The position numbers and the translations under genes are program-made. Positions 1-8,208 of a DNA stretch of 11,244 bases are shown here, piece after piece; the stretch's first letter is position 1; the number at the start of each line of letters is the position of its first letter. The notes under the pieces were generated by a model. The model saw nothing but the letters and a program-made list of their open reading frames with translations. It did no database searches and was not told the origin of the DNA. Source of the DNA: Sutterella parvirubra YIT 11816. GTDB lineage: Bacteria; Pseudomonadota; Gammaproteobacteria; Burkholderiales; Burkholderiaceae_F. The stretch is from NCBI RefSeq assembly GCF_000250875.1, contig NZ_JH605019.1, positions 25,720-36,963 of the forward strand, in the 5' to 3' direction.

Positions 1-1749
1 CGCGGGCTCGTACCAGAGCGTGACGCGGGCGTCGGCCCCGTCCGCCGCGGATCCCGTGAACACCCACCGGTTCGCGCTCGTCACCGGGTGCGTGGGCCAG
101 GGGATCGAGTCGACGGAGGCGAGCGTCAGTCCGGCCGAGCGGATCCCGTCGAGAAGCACGGTGACGACCAGGCGTTCGTAGAGGCGCGGGGTGTCGAGCG
201 CCTCCAAGACGAAGTCCTCCTTCACCTCGGTCGCGACCGCAGGCTTGGCGTTGCCGCCCAATCCCGACTTGAACCACGCGCGCATCAGGTGCCAGACCTC
301 CCGGTAGGGACCGATCCGCTCGAAGACGGGGGTGGGGAAGGGCATGCGGGGGAGCGCCCGCGCGTGGAAGGGGAAGGCCCCGGCCAGCGCGGCGCGGATG
401 CGTCCCGCGCGGCGGACTTCAAAGCCGAGCCGGATGGCGTCGACAACGGTGAAGTGCGTCTGCGGTTCGTGCGCGGCGAAGGCTTCCAGCAAAGCAGTCC
501 CCGCGACGTAGCGGCCGTGTTCGGTTTGGGTGAAGTGCCGGCGGCGGGCGGGGCGCTGAGCCGCGCCCGGCTGAGGAGGCTGCGTGTCCGGCGTCGTCAC
601 GCCGCCCACCGCACCGCCCGCTCCTCCGACCGGCCCCACCTTCCCGGAAGCGATCTGAAAGGCTTCGGCGAGCTTCTGCTCGACCGACATCAGGAACCCC
701 ACGACCGCCCGGTTTTCCGGGATGTCGCGGTCTTCCATCGCGCCGTCGATCAGGGTCCGCTTCGGGAGAAACGCGCGCGCACCGATCCGCACGCCCGTAT
801 CGACGGCGCTCTCCATCAATTCATCCGGGTGCGTCGCGATGTAGGCGGCGGTGGCGGCGGTGAAGCTTCGCATCTGCTCCGCAGACCCCAAGGTCTGAGA
901 GGACCTCGTCTTCGTCTTCGGGCTCATCCGGAACCACGGCAGCAGCCGCTCATAGGCGGCGAGAATCGTCTTCGCGGCTTCGAGCACCCCGTTGAATTCC
1001 CGTGCGGTCGACTCCCGCACGAGGGTCTTGGGGGCGGCGGGTGCGAACCACGTCAGAAAACCTTCCGCGACGCGGTCCGCCATGGCGAGGAAGCGCCGGG
1101 CGGTGTCGCCCTCGGGCTGGAGCACCATGACGGGGTCGCACCGAAGGACGTGGTGCGCCTTCTCCGCGGGCACGCGGAATTCCCACCCGAAGTGGAGCAC
1201 CACGTCGATCTGCGTCAACCCGAACGCCCACGTGAAGGGCTTCGCCACGCCCTGGTCGTCCTTGGGATAGAGGAGAAGCGCGTCCCCGGGGAGGTCGCTT
1301 CGTCCCCGGTAGATTTCGACCTCGGCCGAGAATACGTCGCCGTTCACGCGGATTTCGGCGGCGGTCTTCTCCAAGGTCGGGTCCTGGAGTTCGGGGAAGG
1401 TGTCCCAGATGGCGCGCAAGGTTTCCGTCGGCACATAGACCGCGTAGTGGCGGTCGGAGAGAAGGGTTTTGGCGTTCGAGAGCACCGCGCGCGCCGAGAA
1501 GGACGCCTCGGCGGTGAGGCGCCCTTCGGGTTCGTCGTCGGCGGAAAAGCCTCCGGATAGCGCGTTCCCTTCGCCCGGGCGCTTCCTCCCGTCCGAGAGC
1601 CTCGCCCCGATCGTGATCAGGTCTTCGGTCTCGGCGTCGACGAGCTTGACGATGAAGGGCGAGGCGGGAGCGCCGCTCCCGTCCATCCCGCTCTTCACGT
1701 CGGTCACGCCCGCGCCGGCCGGTCCGGTTTCAAGAAAGGCGTCTGCCAT
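1..1749 (-). CDS. DUF2357/McrC-like nuclease subunit of a McrBC-type restriction system (3' end outside window)
   Basis: The frame runs open for 583 codons from ATG at 1749 to the left edge, so the C-terminus is missing. The start is fixed by a strong Shine-Dalgarno (1756-1764) six bases upstream. Residues about 60-300 resemble DUF2357, the N-terminal domain of McrC-like partners of McrB-type NTPases. A diagnostic DIPENRAVVGFL stretch (E345-N346-R347) matches the 'dTpENRf' signature that precedes the nuclease part in this family. Near residue 521, DTPRLYERLVVTVLL resembles the 'LYEyW' helix at the start of the PD-(D/E)XK domain (PDDEXK_7). The catalytic residues would lie beyond the edge. A Gly/Pro/Gln-rich linker sits at about residues 370-400. 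It is very likely co-translated with the AAA+ gene 16 bp upstream. By analogy with McrC it would be activated by that motor and cut nucleic acid. Family assignment is from motif memory. Confidence 0.75.
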   Translation of the reverse strand, partial: MADAFLETGPAGAGVTDVKSGMDGSGAPASPFIVKLVDAETEDLITIGARLSDGRKRPGEGNALSGGFSADDEPEGRLTAEASFSARAVLSNAKTLLSDRHYAVYVPTETLRAIWDTFPELQDPTLEKTAAEIRVNGDVFSAEVEIYRGRSDLPGDALLLYPKDDQGVAKPFTWAFGLTQIDVVLHFGWEFRVPAEKAHHVLRCDPVMVLQPEGDTARRFLAMADRVAEGFLTWFAPAAPKTLVRESTAREFNGVLEAAKTILAAYERLLPWFRMSPKTKTRSSQTLGSAEQMRSFTAATAAYIATHPDELMESAVDTGVRIGARAFLPKRTLIDGAMEDRDIPENRAVVGFLMSVEQKLAEAFQIASGKVGPVGGAGGAVGGVTTPDTQPPQPGAAQRPARRRHFTQTEHGRYVAGTALLEAFAAHEPQTHFTVVDAIRLGFEVRRAGRIRAALAGAFPFHARALPRMPFPTPVFERIGPYREVWHLMRAWFKSGLGGNAKPAVATEVKEDFVLEALDTPRLYERLVVTVLLDGIRSAGLTLASVDSIPWPTHPVTSANRWVFTGSAADGADARVTLWYEPA

Positions 1750-1755
1750 GGCGGC

Positions 1756-1764
1756 TCACCTCCC
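1756..1764 (-). promoter_or_regulatory. Ribosome-binding site of the DUF2357 gene
   Basis: On the minus strand GGGAGGTGA lies six bases before the ATG at 1749 and directly after the TGA stop of the AAA+ gene (1766-1768). It is a near-ideal Shine-Dalgarno. It shows that the downstream gene is translated from its own site within one operon, and it fixes the start. Confidence 0.8.
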
Positions 1765-1765
1765 G

Positions 1766-4700
1766 TCAGAACCAGCGGTAGCAGCCCATGGCTTCTTCGC
1801 CGCGGCGGAGGATGTCGAGCACGGCCGCTTCGGTCCTCACCATCCCGCGCGCCTGCGTGAAGTCCCGGAGGCGCTTCAGGGCGTCGCCCGCGTCGTCCCC
1901 GGCGGCGTTGACCTTGGGGATCAGGCGCTGCATCGCGGCGTAGTCGAGCGGCGTCGCGGTGTTCCCGAAGAGCGGGATCCCGGCGGCGACGTAGCCCAGC
2001 AAATCCTTCCTCGTACGGATCGAGGGCGCGATGCCGAGCCCGGCGAAAGCGGCTTCGAGCTCCGCGACGAGCGTCTTCACGCGCTCGTCCGCGGGCTTCG
2101 CGCCGAACGTGGCCGTCATGGCGCGCCAGGGGATCAAGGGGGCGTCCGCCAGATCCGTGGGCGAGACGATTTCGGTTTCAGGGAGCGTCACGATCGCGGC
2201 GCGGTCCAAAAGGCGCGGCGAAAGCGCCTCCGTCGTGAAGTCGTTGTTGATGGTCGCAAGGAACCGGAGGTGATCCGGAATCCTGCAGCGGGTGTCGCCG
2301 CCCAAGGAGAGGAACGCCAAATTCCCGCGCTCGTCCGAGACGTTCATGAAGTCCGCCCAGTAGTACTCCATGGGGGAGAGGTTCGCTTCGTCCAAGAGCA
2401 TGAAGTAGGGCGCCGTCGCCATCCCGCGGCGGGCCTCGACGTCCATCATGCGCACGGCTTCGTAGCGCGCGGAGTCGGCGGACTCGAACCGCTTCGTCAA
2501 GGGGTTCCAATACCCGATGAAGTCGCGCTTGCTCGTCCACCCGCGCTCGACCGAGACCGGGAGGAAGCGCTCCGCCTTGACGAGCCCCAGGGCGTCCGCG
2601 ATCAGCGTGCAGGCGGAGGTTTTGCCCGACCCCGGCGCCCCCGCGAAGATCGTGAGGAAGTGCTGGGTGACGGTGAGGTAGAGATTCAGCACGTCCTCGG
2701 CCGCATAGGGGCGGCGCACGGTGAGGGTGTCGATGAGGTGGTCGACGAGTTTCGCGCCCGTCAACGGGCTCATCTCGCGCTTCGCCATCTCGTCGGCTTT
2801 CGCCGCAAAGGCTTCCGCCTCTTCCTTGGCGTTCCACTCGGCCGCGGCCTCCGCGAACTTCGCGGCGACGGCGCCTTCAAAGGCGACGTCCTTGACGGCG
2901 CGGACCTGCGCGTGCAGGTACTCGCCGATCCGGTCGGCTTCTTCCGCGAAGACCGCCATGGCGTGCGACTTCTGGACTTCCAAGGTCTTGATGTCGGCTT
3001 CAAGCCCCGCGCGGATGGCGGCCAAGGGTTTGAGGATGTCGACGTTCTCGACGGCGCGCTTCGCGTCCTCGATCGTCTTTTCGGCGTCCGAAGCGGCCTT
3101 CCTGTGAAGGTCGGCCTCGGACTCGAGTTTCTTCAATTCGGAGCGCGCCCGGGTGAGTTCGCTTCGCGTCTCCACGAGCCGCTTTTCGGTGTCTTCCAGA
3201 AGCGTCGTGATCCGCTTGTGCCCGGTGAGGCCCGCCGCCACCTTCGGGGTGTCGACGAGGGCGGTGATGATTTCGTCCGCACGCTCCGGCGTCACGAGTC
3301 CGCCCGTGCGGCCGGTGTTGGCGACGTCGGCCACTTCCGCCAGCACGGAGACGAACATCGGGCGCAGGCGCTCCGCCATCTGCACGATGCCGGTGCGGGA
3401 ACCCAGCCCCGCTTCAATGCGGGCGCGGCGGGAGGCCGCAAAGGCTTCGTTCGTGGTGAGGAGGTTCCAGCGGGCGTCGGCGTCGGGGTGCTCCTCCGCC
3501 TCGACGAGACCGGCGGACGCCTCCGCAAAGAGGAGGTTTTCGCTGATGCGATCGGCGGCGACGCGCTCCAGACCCGCGATCGATACCCAATGGACCGGCG
3601 CAAAGACCGGCATCTTGTCGTCGTCGACCCCGAAGAAGACCTTCGCCGCCTGAACGGGGAGGGTCTTGTTGCCGGAACGCCAGGCGCGGAGCACCCCGGT
3701 CCCGTAGACCGCGTCCTTCTGCGGGAGCGACACGTAGGGCTGCTTCTGGACGTTCTCGCGGATGGCGTAGGGCCCAAAGAGGAAACCGTCCGTCGCCCAG
3801 AGGACGTCGCCCCGGGCGGGGACCGCCGCGTCGGTGGCGACCACCGTCTTCAGGACGTCCGAATCGCCGGCCTCACCGTGGACGACCGGGTAGACCCCGT
3901 ACTTTGCGGCAGGGAGCACGCGCTTTTCCTTCATCATGACGGAGACGTCCGCCGCGAAGCGGTAGTCGGCGTTTTCCGTCCGCTCGATCTCACCCTGAAG
4001 GAAGTCGAGGACGTAGAGCTCGCCGTGCGCTGGCTTCGCGCGGGTCCAGTTCCGGAGGTTCATCGCGCCGTGGAGCGGAAACTCGTGCCGGACGTCGTCC
4101 GCGGACCTCGGCTTGAAGGTCCCCTGGAGCCACTCGGCGACGGGGTAGAAGTTGATGAAGTTCTGCCAGATGCGGATGACGCCCAAGAGCCTGCGCCCGC
4201 GCGCCGGGACGTCCAAGGCGGGCGTCGGCACGTCGTTTTCGATCGGAAGCACCAACGGGTCGGTGGGCGGCGTCTCCAAGATCTGGAAGGGGGAGGCCGC
4301 GGGCTTCTTCTTCGAAGACTTCTTGGGCTTGGCGGGGGCTTCGGGAGCAACGTCGGCGACAGTTTCAGCGGCTTCAGCAGGTTCGTTGGCGACGGCTTCG
4401 GAAGCGGCTTCACCGGCGTCGGCAGACTCAACAGCTTCAGCCTTCACCTCGGCGGCTTCCGCCTCAGGCGTTTCGGCTTCGGCAACCGGTTCAGCGGCCT
4501 GCGCTTCCACGGCTTCTTCAGCCTCAACGGGTTCGGCAGGCTGAACAGGCTCCACCGGTTGCGCCGCCTTCTTCTTGGCGGCGGCCTTCGCGGCTTCCTT
4601 GGCGGCCTTGGCCGCTTCTTTGAGCGCCGCCTTCGCCGCGGCGGCTTCCTCCTCTTCCTTGACGAGGAGGCCGTCCTTCGTGGCGACGGTTTTGAGTTTG

Positions 4701-6538
4701 GGCGGATTGGGGACCTCGTCGCGCTTGACGTGCACCGTCCCGGCGGTGAGAAATTCCGGCCAGGCGTCGCGCACGGGTTCGCCCCCGGCGATCGCGCCAA
4801 CGGCGGCGGAGAGCCTCGAGCGGCCGGTTTCGGGCTTGGAGGGCTTGGCAGCCTTAGTCGTCGAGGCGGGTTCCTTCGCCTGCTCGGCGAGCTTCGCCGC
4901 GGCGGCGGATTTGACCGCCTTGTCCGTCTTGTCCGTCTTCTCGGTCTTCTCCGTCTTGGCGGCCTTCACCGTCTTCTTCGCCGCTTCCTTCACGGGTTCG
5001 GGCTTGGAAACGGCCTTGGGGGACGGCGTCCCGGCGGCCGCATCTTCCGCGGCCGCGGCTTCCCGCGCCTTCTTCGCGTCCTCTTCGGCCTTCGCCTTCT
5101 GCGCGGCCGAGAGCGCGAGCCCCAGGGCCCGCGCGGTGCGCTTCTCGTCGGCGGCCTCGAGTTGTTTGGCCTTCCGTTCACGGGCCGCCGCGTCACGGAG
5201 CTGTGCGGGCGCGGCCACCTCCATCGCCTTGTAGACGGCTTCGATCGCGGCCGAGACGTCGTTCTGGGGCTGCGGGGTCGCGGTGATCGGCATGGGCTTC
5301 ACGGCCGGGGCGGATTCGCCCCGGTCCCAGTGCGCGTAGAGGCCCTCGAAGGGGCCGTCGTCCGCCAACGCCGCCTCGGGGACGCCGTAGTAGAGGTCGT
5401 CGGGCCACTTGATCGAGCGGCACTCCTGCCCGATCGCGTCGAAGGGCTTGTCGAAGGTTTCGGTGAGCCACCCGGCAAAGGCCGTGAGGAAGGCGCGCGG
5501 GCCGAGCTTCTCCACCACCGGGCGGAGCATCTTCTCGCCCGCCGGGTTGGGCGTCCCCTTCTTGGGGGTGTTCTTCACGTAGACGCTCCAGAAGACGCGC
5601 TGGGTTTCCAGGGTCACGTAGCGGAGCGGCCCCTTCGCGTTCAATTCGTCCGCAATCAACCCGTAGAGCTGCGGGACGAGGTCCGTCTGCAGATCCGTCG
5701 GGACGATGGAGGGTGTGAGCACCGAGCTCAGCACGATGAGATAGTTGGGGTCCTCGACCGATTCGACCCGCTGGTTGATGGCGTTCCGCACCGCGGGAGA
5801 GGACTTCATGGCGTCCAGAAGCTTCTCCCGCGAGCGCGGCGAGAAGGCGGCCAAAAGGCGCCGGGCTTTGAGCACGGTGGGGTCGTCCGAGGAGAGAAGC
5901 TTCACGCCGGTGAGCGGCGTCACCATCTCCGCGACGCTCGCGGGCCGGGCGGAGCCGGTGATGAGGCGCGTCCAGAGGTTGGAGAGCGCCTCCACGTCGA
6001 GGTTCGCGGCTTCTTTGGCGAGCACGCTCGATTCCTTCAAAGCGGTCGCGCGGGAGGTGGGCGCCATCATGATGGCGGTGAGGGTGAGTTCAAGAAGCTT
6101 CGGTTTGCTCTCTTGGGAAAAGAACGCGTAGAGCGCGCGGAAGAGGACTTCGCGAAGATGCTCGTTGACGTTTCGCTTTTCCATCGTCTGGAAGAGCGCC
6201 GCCGCGGCCCTCATCTGAAACCAGTTCTGAAGCTCCCGTTGGTCGCCGGGGTCGTCCAGCATCCTCAAGAAATCCGTGATCTGCTCGCCCACGTTGTGGA
6301 AGGTGTTGAAGTCAGGGTCGATCAGGTCGACGCAGCGGCCCACGGTGTCGGTGACGCGCTTCAGGTCCTTCAAGGCGGCCTTCTGCACGGTCTCTTTCAA
6401 CGTCATCCCTTTGGGCGGACGGCCCCTGCGGTCCAAAAGGCCCGCTTCGATGAAGAGCTTTTTCTGGCCCTTCGTCATCAACTTCAGAAGCAGTTCGTAG
6501 ATGACCCGTTCGGTCGTGTCCTTCGTGAAGATGTACAT
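1766..6538 (-). CDS. Giant McrB-like AAA+ NTPase (1590 aa) with low-complexity linker and coiled coil
   Basis: C-terminal AAA+ core of the McrB type: Walker A GAPGSGKT (residues 1300-1307, K1306), Walker B FMLLDE (1379-1384) followed by ANLSPMEYY, then TINND (1429-1433), which replaces the McrB MNxxD signature, and SPRLLDRA (about 1440-1447, sensor/arginine region). Before it lie a coiled coil (about 1108-1260), an unrecognised folded region (about 760-1060), a Lys/Ala/Glu/Pro-rich linker (about 420-760) and a largely helical N-terminus (1-420) that I cannot name. E. coli McrB is about 460 aa, so this protein is over three times longer. It is the first gene of an operon with the DUF2357 nuclease and probably powers target recognition or translocation. 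The start ATG has only a weak GGCGG-like site. An AT-rich stretch with a TACAAT -10 candidate (6582-6587) lies about 44 bp upstream. Whether it uses GTP or ATP cannot be told. Confidence 0.82.
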   Translation of the reverse strand: MYIFTKDTTERVIYELLLKLMTKGQKKLFIEAGLLDRRGRPPKGMTLKETVQKAALKDLKRVTDTVGRCVDLIDPDFNTFHNVGEQITDFLRMLDDPGDQRELQNWFQMRAAAALFQTMEKRNVNEHLREVLFRALYAFFSQESKPKLLELTLTAIMMAPTSRATALKESSVLAKEAANLDVEALSNLWTRLITGSARPASVAEMVTPLTGVKLLSSDDPTVLKARRLLAAFSPRSREKLLDAMKSSPAVRNAINQRVESVEDPNYLIVLSSVLTPSIVPTDLQTDLVPQLYGLIADELNAKGPLRYVTLETQRVFWSVYVKNTPKKGTPNPAGEKMLRPVVEKLGPRAFLTAFAGWLTETFDKPFDAIGQECRSIKWPDDLYYGVPEAALADDGPFEGLYAHWDRGESAPAVKPMPITATPQPQNDVSAAIEAVYKAMEVAAPAQLRDAAARERKAKQLEAADEKRTARALGLALSAAQKAKAEEDAKKAREAAAAEDAAAGTPSPKAVSKPEPVKEAAKKTVKAAKTEKTEKTDKTDKAVKSAAAAKLAEQAKEPASTTKAAKPSKPETGRSRLSAAVGAIAGGEPVRDAWPEFLTAGTVHVKRDEVPNPPKLKTVATKDGLLVKEEEEAAAAKAALKEAAKAAKEAAKAAAKKKAAQPVEPVQPAEPVEAEEAVEAQAAEPVAEAETPEAEAAEVKAEAVESADAGEAASEAVANEPAEAAETVADVAPEAPAKPKKSSKKKPAASPFQILETPPTDPLVLPIENDVPTPALDVPARGRRLLGVIRIWQNFINFYPVAEWLQGTFKPRSADDVRHEFPLHGAMNLRNWTRAKPAHGELYVLDFLQGEIERTENADYRFAADVSVMMKEKRVLPAAKYGVYPVVHGEAGDSDVLKTVVATDAAVPARGDVLWATDGFLFGPYAIRENVQKQPYVSLPQKDAVYGTGVLRAWRSGNKTLPVQAAKVFFGVDDDKMPVFAPVHWVSIAGLERVAADRISENLLFAEASAGLVEAEEHPDADARWNLLTTNEAFAASRRARIEAGLGSRTGIVQMAERLRPMFVSVLAEVADVANTGRTGGLVTPERADEIITALVDTPKVAAGLTGHKRITTLLEDTEKRLVETRSELTRARSELKKLESEADLHRKAASDAEKTIEDAKRAVENVDILKPLAAIRAGLEADIKTLEVQKSHAMAVFAEEADRIGEYLHAQVRAVKDVAFEGAVAAKFAEAAAEWNAKEEAEAFAAKADEMAKREMSPLTGAKLVDHLIDTLTVRRPYAAEDVLNLYLTVTQHFLTIFAGAPGSGKTSACTLIADALGLVKAERFLPVSVERGWTSKRDFIGYWNPLTKRFESADSARYEAVRMMDVEARRGMATAPYFMLLDEANLSPMEYYWADFMNVSDERGNLAFLSLGGDTRCRIPDHLRFLATINNDFTTEALSPRLLDRAAIVTLPETEIVSPTDLADAPLIPWRAMTATFGAKPADERVKTLVAELEAAFAGLGIAPSIRTRKDLLGYVAAGIPLFGNTATPLDYAAMQRLIPKVNAAGDDAGDALKRLRDFTQARGMVRTEAAVLDILRRGEEAMGCYRWF
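4260..5280 (-). other. Low-complexity Lys/Ala/Glu/Pro-rich linker inside the AAA+ protein
   Basis: About 340 residues (roughly 420-760) consist mainly of Ala, Lys, Glu, Thr and Pro. The first half is Lys-rich with KTEK/KTDK and AAKK units. The second half is acidic, with repeated AEPV/EAAE units, and ends in a basic KPKKSSKKK patch. A short ordered-looking island (AWPEFLTAGTVHVK, near residue 600) interrupts it. The composition suggests a disordered or helical tether between the N-terminal module and the motor. The basic patches could bind nucleic acid, but that is inference. Confidence 0.7.
4920..4957 (-). repeat. Four tandem 9-bp units in the linker coding sequence
   Basis: On the plus strand the units read TTGTCCGTC, TTGTCCGTC, TTCTCGGTC, TTCTCCGTC. 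On the coding strand they encode repeated Thr-Glu-Lys / Thr-Asp-Lys triplets. The unit length is a multiple of three, so slippage here would change linker length without breaking the frame. Confidence 0.7.
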
Positions 6539-6766
6539 GGTGTCCGCCTGCTTGCGTCAAATAAGGGTTGCAATGTCATCAATTGTACGAATCGGCCTGC
6601 GGGGGCGTACGGGGTCGGCCTCAAAAGCAAGGGAGAACCATCAAAATCGGAGAGTCCTGATCACGAATTGCGCATCTTCCGGAAGTCCGTAGGCGGAACG
6701 CCTGAGGCGGGCCGCCGCACCCGGGGCATAGACTCGAAAGACTCACCCATACCGGAGGAGCGCGCC
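6539..6766. promoter_or_regulatory. Divergent intergenic region between the AAA+ operon and the M20 gene
   Basis: The 228 bp between two outward-facing starts must hold both promoters. The only notably AT-rich part is about 6556-6592, close to the AAA+ gene. There the minus strand has TACAAT (complement at 6582-6587, five of six matches to a -10 box) without a good -35. A small hairpin, AGGCG-GAA-CGCCT, lies near 6690. I could not assign a convincing promoter for the M20 side. Confidence 0.4.
6754..6760 (+). promoter_or_regulatory. Ribosome-binding site of the M20 gene, supporting start 6767
   Basis: GGAGGAG sits six bases before ATG 6767, which is close to ideal. The alternative ATG at 7060, the first start in the frame of the enzyme body, has no such site. 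This supports 6767 as the original start and therefore a frame change further down. Confidence 0.75.
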
Positions 6767-8136
6767 ATGGCGACCAAGAAGATGACATCGAAGAAGGCCG
6801 AGAAGGCTGAAAAAGCGGAGAAGGTCGAGAAGACCGTGAAGGCGGAAAAGAAGGCCAAGACGGCGGTGAAGGCGGCCGCCGCCCTGAAGAAGGTGAAGGC
6901 GGCGAAGTCGGCCAAGTCCGCCAAGCCCGCCAAGCCCGCCCCGCGGATCAGGCCTACGTCCCCGCGCCCGAAGTCGCGGCCATCCTCCCCGACCTCATCG
7001 CGCTCCGGCACGACCTCCATCAGCATCCCGAGCGCGGGTTCGACACCGCAGGCACCCGCATGCGCGTCGCCAAATGGCTTTCGGATCACGGCGTCACCGC
7101 GATCGAGAACGAAACGTTGGAGAGCGCACTCTTCGTGACGGTCGAAGGGATCCGCCCCGGCCCCACGAACGCGCTTCGCGCCGACATGGACGCGCTTCCG
7201 ATGACGGACGCCTCGGGCGCGCCCTATGCGTCCCAAACCCCCGGGTGCGCGCACACCTGCGGGCATGACGGACACACGACGTGGTTGGCGGGCGCCTTGG
7301 CGGCGCTCCAAGCCGAGAACGATTTCCCCGGGCGCGTGCTCGGGATCTTCCAGCCGGCCGAAGAAATCGGCACCGGCGCGATGGCCGTGGTGAAGGCGGG
7401 GGCGCTCCGGAAGTACGACGTCCGCGAGATCTACGGCATGCACGCCGAACCGTCGGTCGACGCGGGGAAGATGGGGTTCAAGGTGGGGCCCATGCAGGCC
7501 GCCGCCGACTTCTTCTACGTGACCATCGAAGGGAAGGGCGGGCACGGGGCGCGCCCGCAGATGGCGGTCGACCCCATCCCCTGCGGGGCGGAATTGGTTG
7601 GGGCGCTCCAGACGGTCGTGACGCGCCGCATCGATCCGACGCAGCCGGTCGTGATTTCGGTCTGCAGCTTCGTGGCGGGCTCCACGCCTGCGTGCAACGT
7701 CATCCCCGCGACGGCGGAACTCTCCGGTACGGTCCGCACGTTCGACGCGGAAACGCGAAAGAAGGTCCGCGCCGAGATGGCGAAGACCGTGAAGGCCGTC
7801 GCGGAAGCCCACGGGTGCGTGGGGAGCCTCCGCATCGAAGACTTCGGGAATCCCGTCATCAACCACCCGGAGACGACGGCTTTCGCCCGCGCAGCCGCGG
7901 ACGAACTCTACGGGGAGGGCACCGGCGTCGACTTCCCGCTCACGATGGGCGGCGAAGACTTCTCGGAATACCAGGCCGTGGTGCCGGGGACCATGATCCG
8001 CTTCGGCGTCCGGGACGCCAAACACCAGGCGTCTTTGCATCATCCGAAGTTCGACTTCAACGACCGGGTGCTCGGCGGCGCGGCGACGTTCCTCGCGGAA
8101 ACGGTGAGGAAGCGCCTCGCGATGCTGGCGGATTGA
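6767..8136 (+). CDS. M20 family metallo-amidohydrolase (hippurate hydrolase-like), apparent frameshift near 6940
   Basis: From 7060 to the TGA at 8134-8136 one frame encodes 358 residues of an M20D amidohydrolase. Metal-site residues are in place (numbered from ATG 7060): C67 and H69 in TCGHDGH, E101-E102 in PAEEIGTG, H128 in YGMHAEP and H327 in SLHHPKF. The dimerisation domain has the usual GKGGHGARPQMAVDP. Homology continues upstream in the same frame without a start codon (LIALRHDLHQHPERGFDTAG), up to a stop at 6808. The good RBS and ATG (6767) are in another frame, encoding a Lys/Ala-rich leader. One missing C in the run at 6939-6942 would join them into a 456-residue protein. The family cleaves amide bonds in N-acyl amino acids or related conjugates; the substrate is unknown. 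As read here, the full-length product is broken, and a shorter product from 7060 would lack the N-terminal helix. Confidence 0.8.
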
Positions 8137-8162
8137 CGGCTTTTCTTGCGTGTTGAAAAAGG

Positions 8163-8188
8163 GAAAGGGGTCCGGTCGGGCCCCTTTC
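8163..8188. terminator. Bidirectional intrinsic terminator between convergent genes
   Basis: GAAAGGGG pairs perfectly with CCCCTTTC. Three more inner pairs (one a G-T wobble) close a four-base GGTC loop, giving an 11-bp stem. It lies between the M20 stop (8136) and the stop of the EcoRII-like gene (8209). Read on the minus strand the stem is followed by CCTTTTTC, a good U-tract. On the plus strand the tail is weak (GTATT). Confidence 0.75.
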
Positions 8189-8208
8189 GTATTGGCGCGA
8201 CACGCGGG

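Noticed and set aside
88..1560. A 490-codon plus-strand open frame
   Set aside because: It is antisense to the DUF2357 gene, whose frame shows real motifs and a strong RBS.
6800..6945. Programmed -1 ribosomal frameshifting in the M20 gene
   Set aside because: The direction is right, but I found no in-frame X-XXY-YYZ slippery heptamer before the join. A single-base change in the C-run is simpler.
1469..7138. An 1889-codon open frame on the plus strand
   Set aside because: It runs antisense to the AAA+ gene and through the intergenic region. Its translation is Arg/Gly/His-rich with no family motif, typical of shadows in GC-rich DNA. Only its tail from 6767 carries a real start and RBS, used here for the M20 gene.
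6661..8043. A 460-codon minus-strand open frame over the M20 gene
   Set aside because: It is antisense to a frame with complete M20 metal-site motifs; its own translation is low-information.
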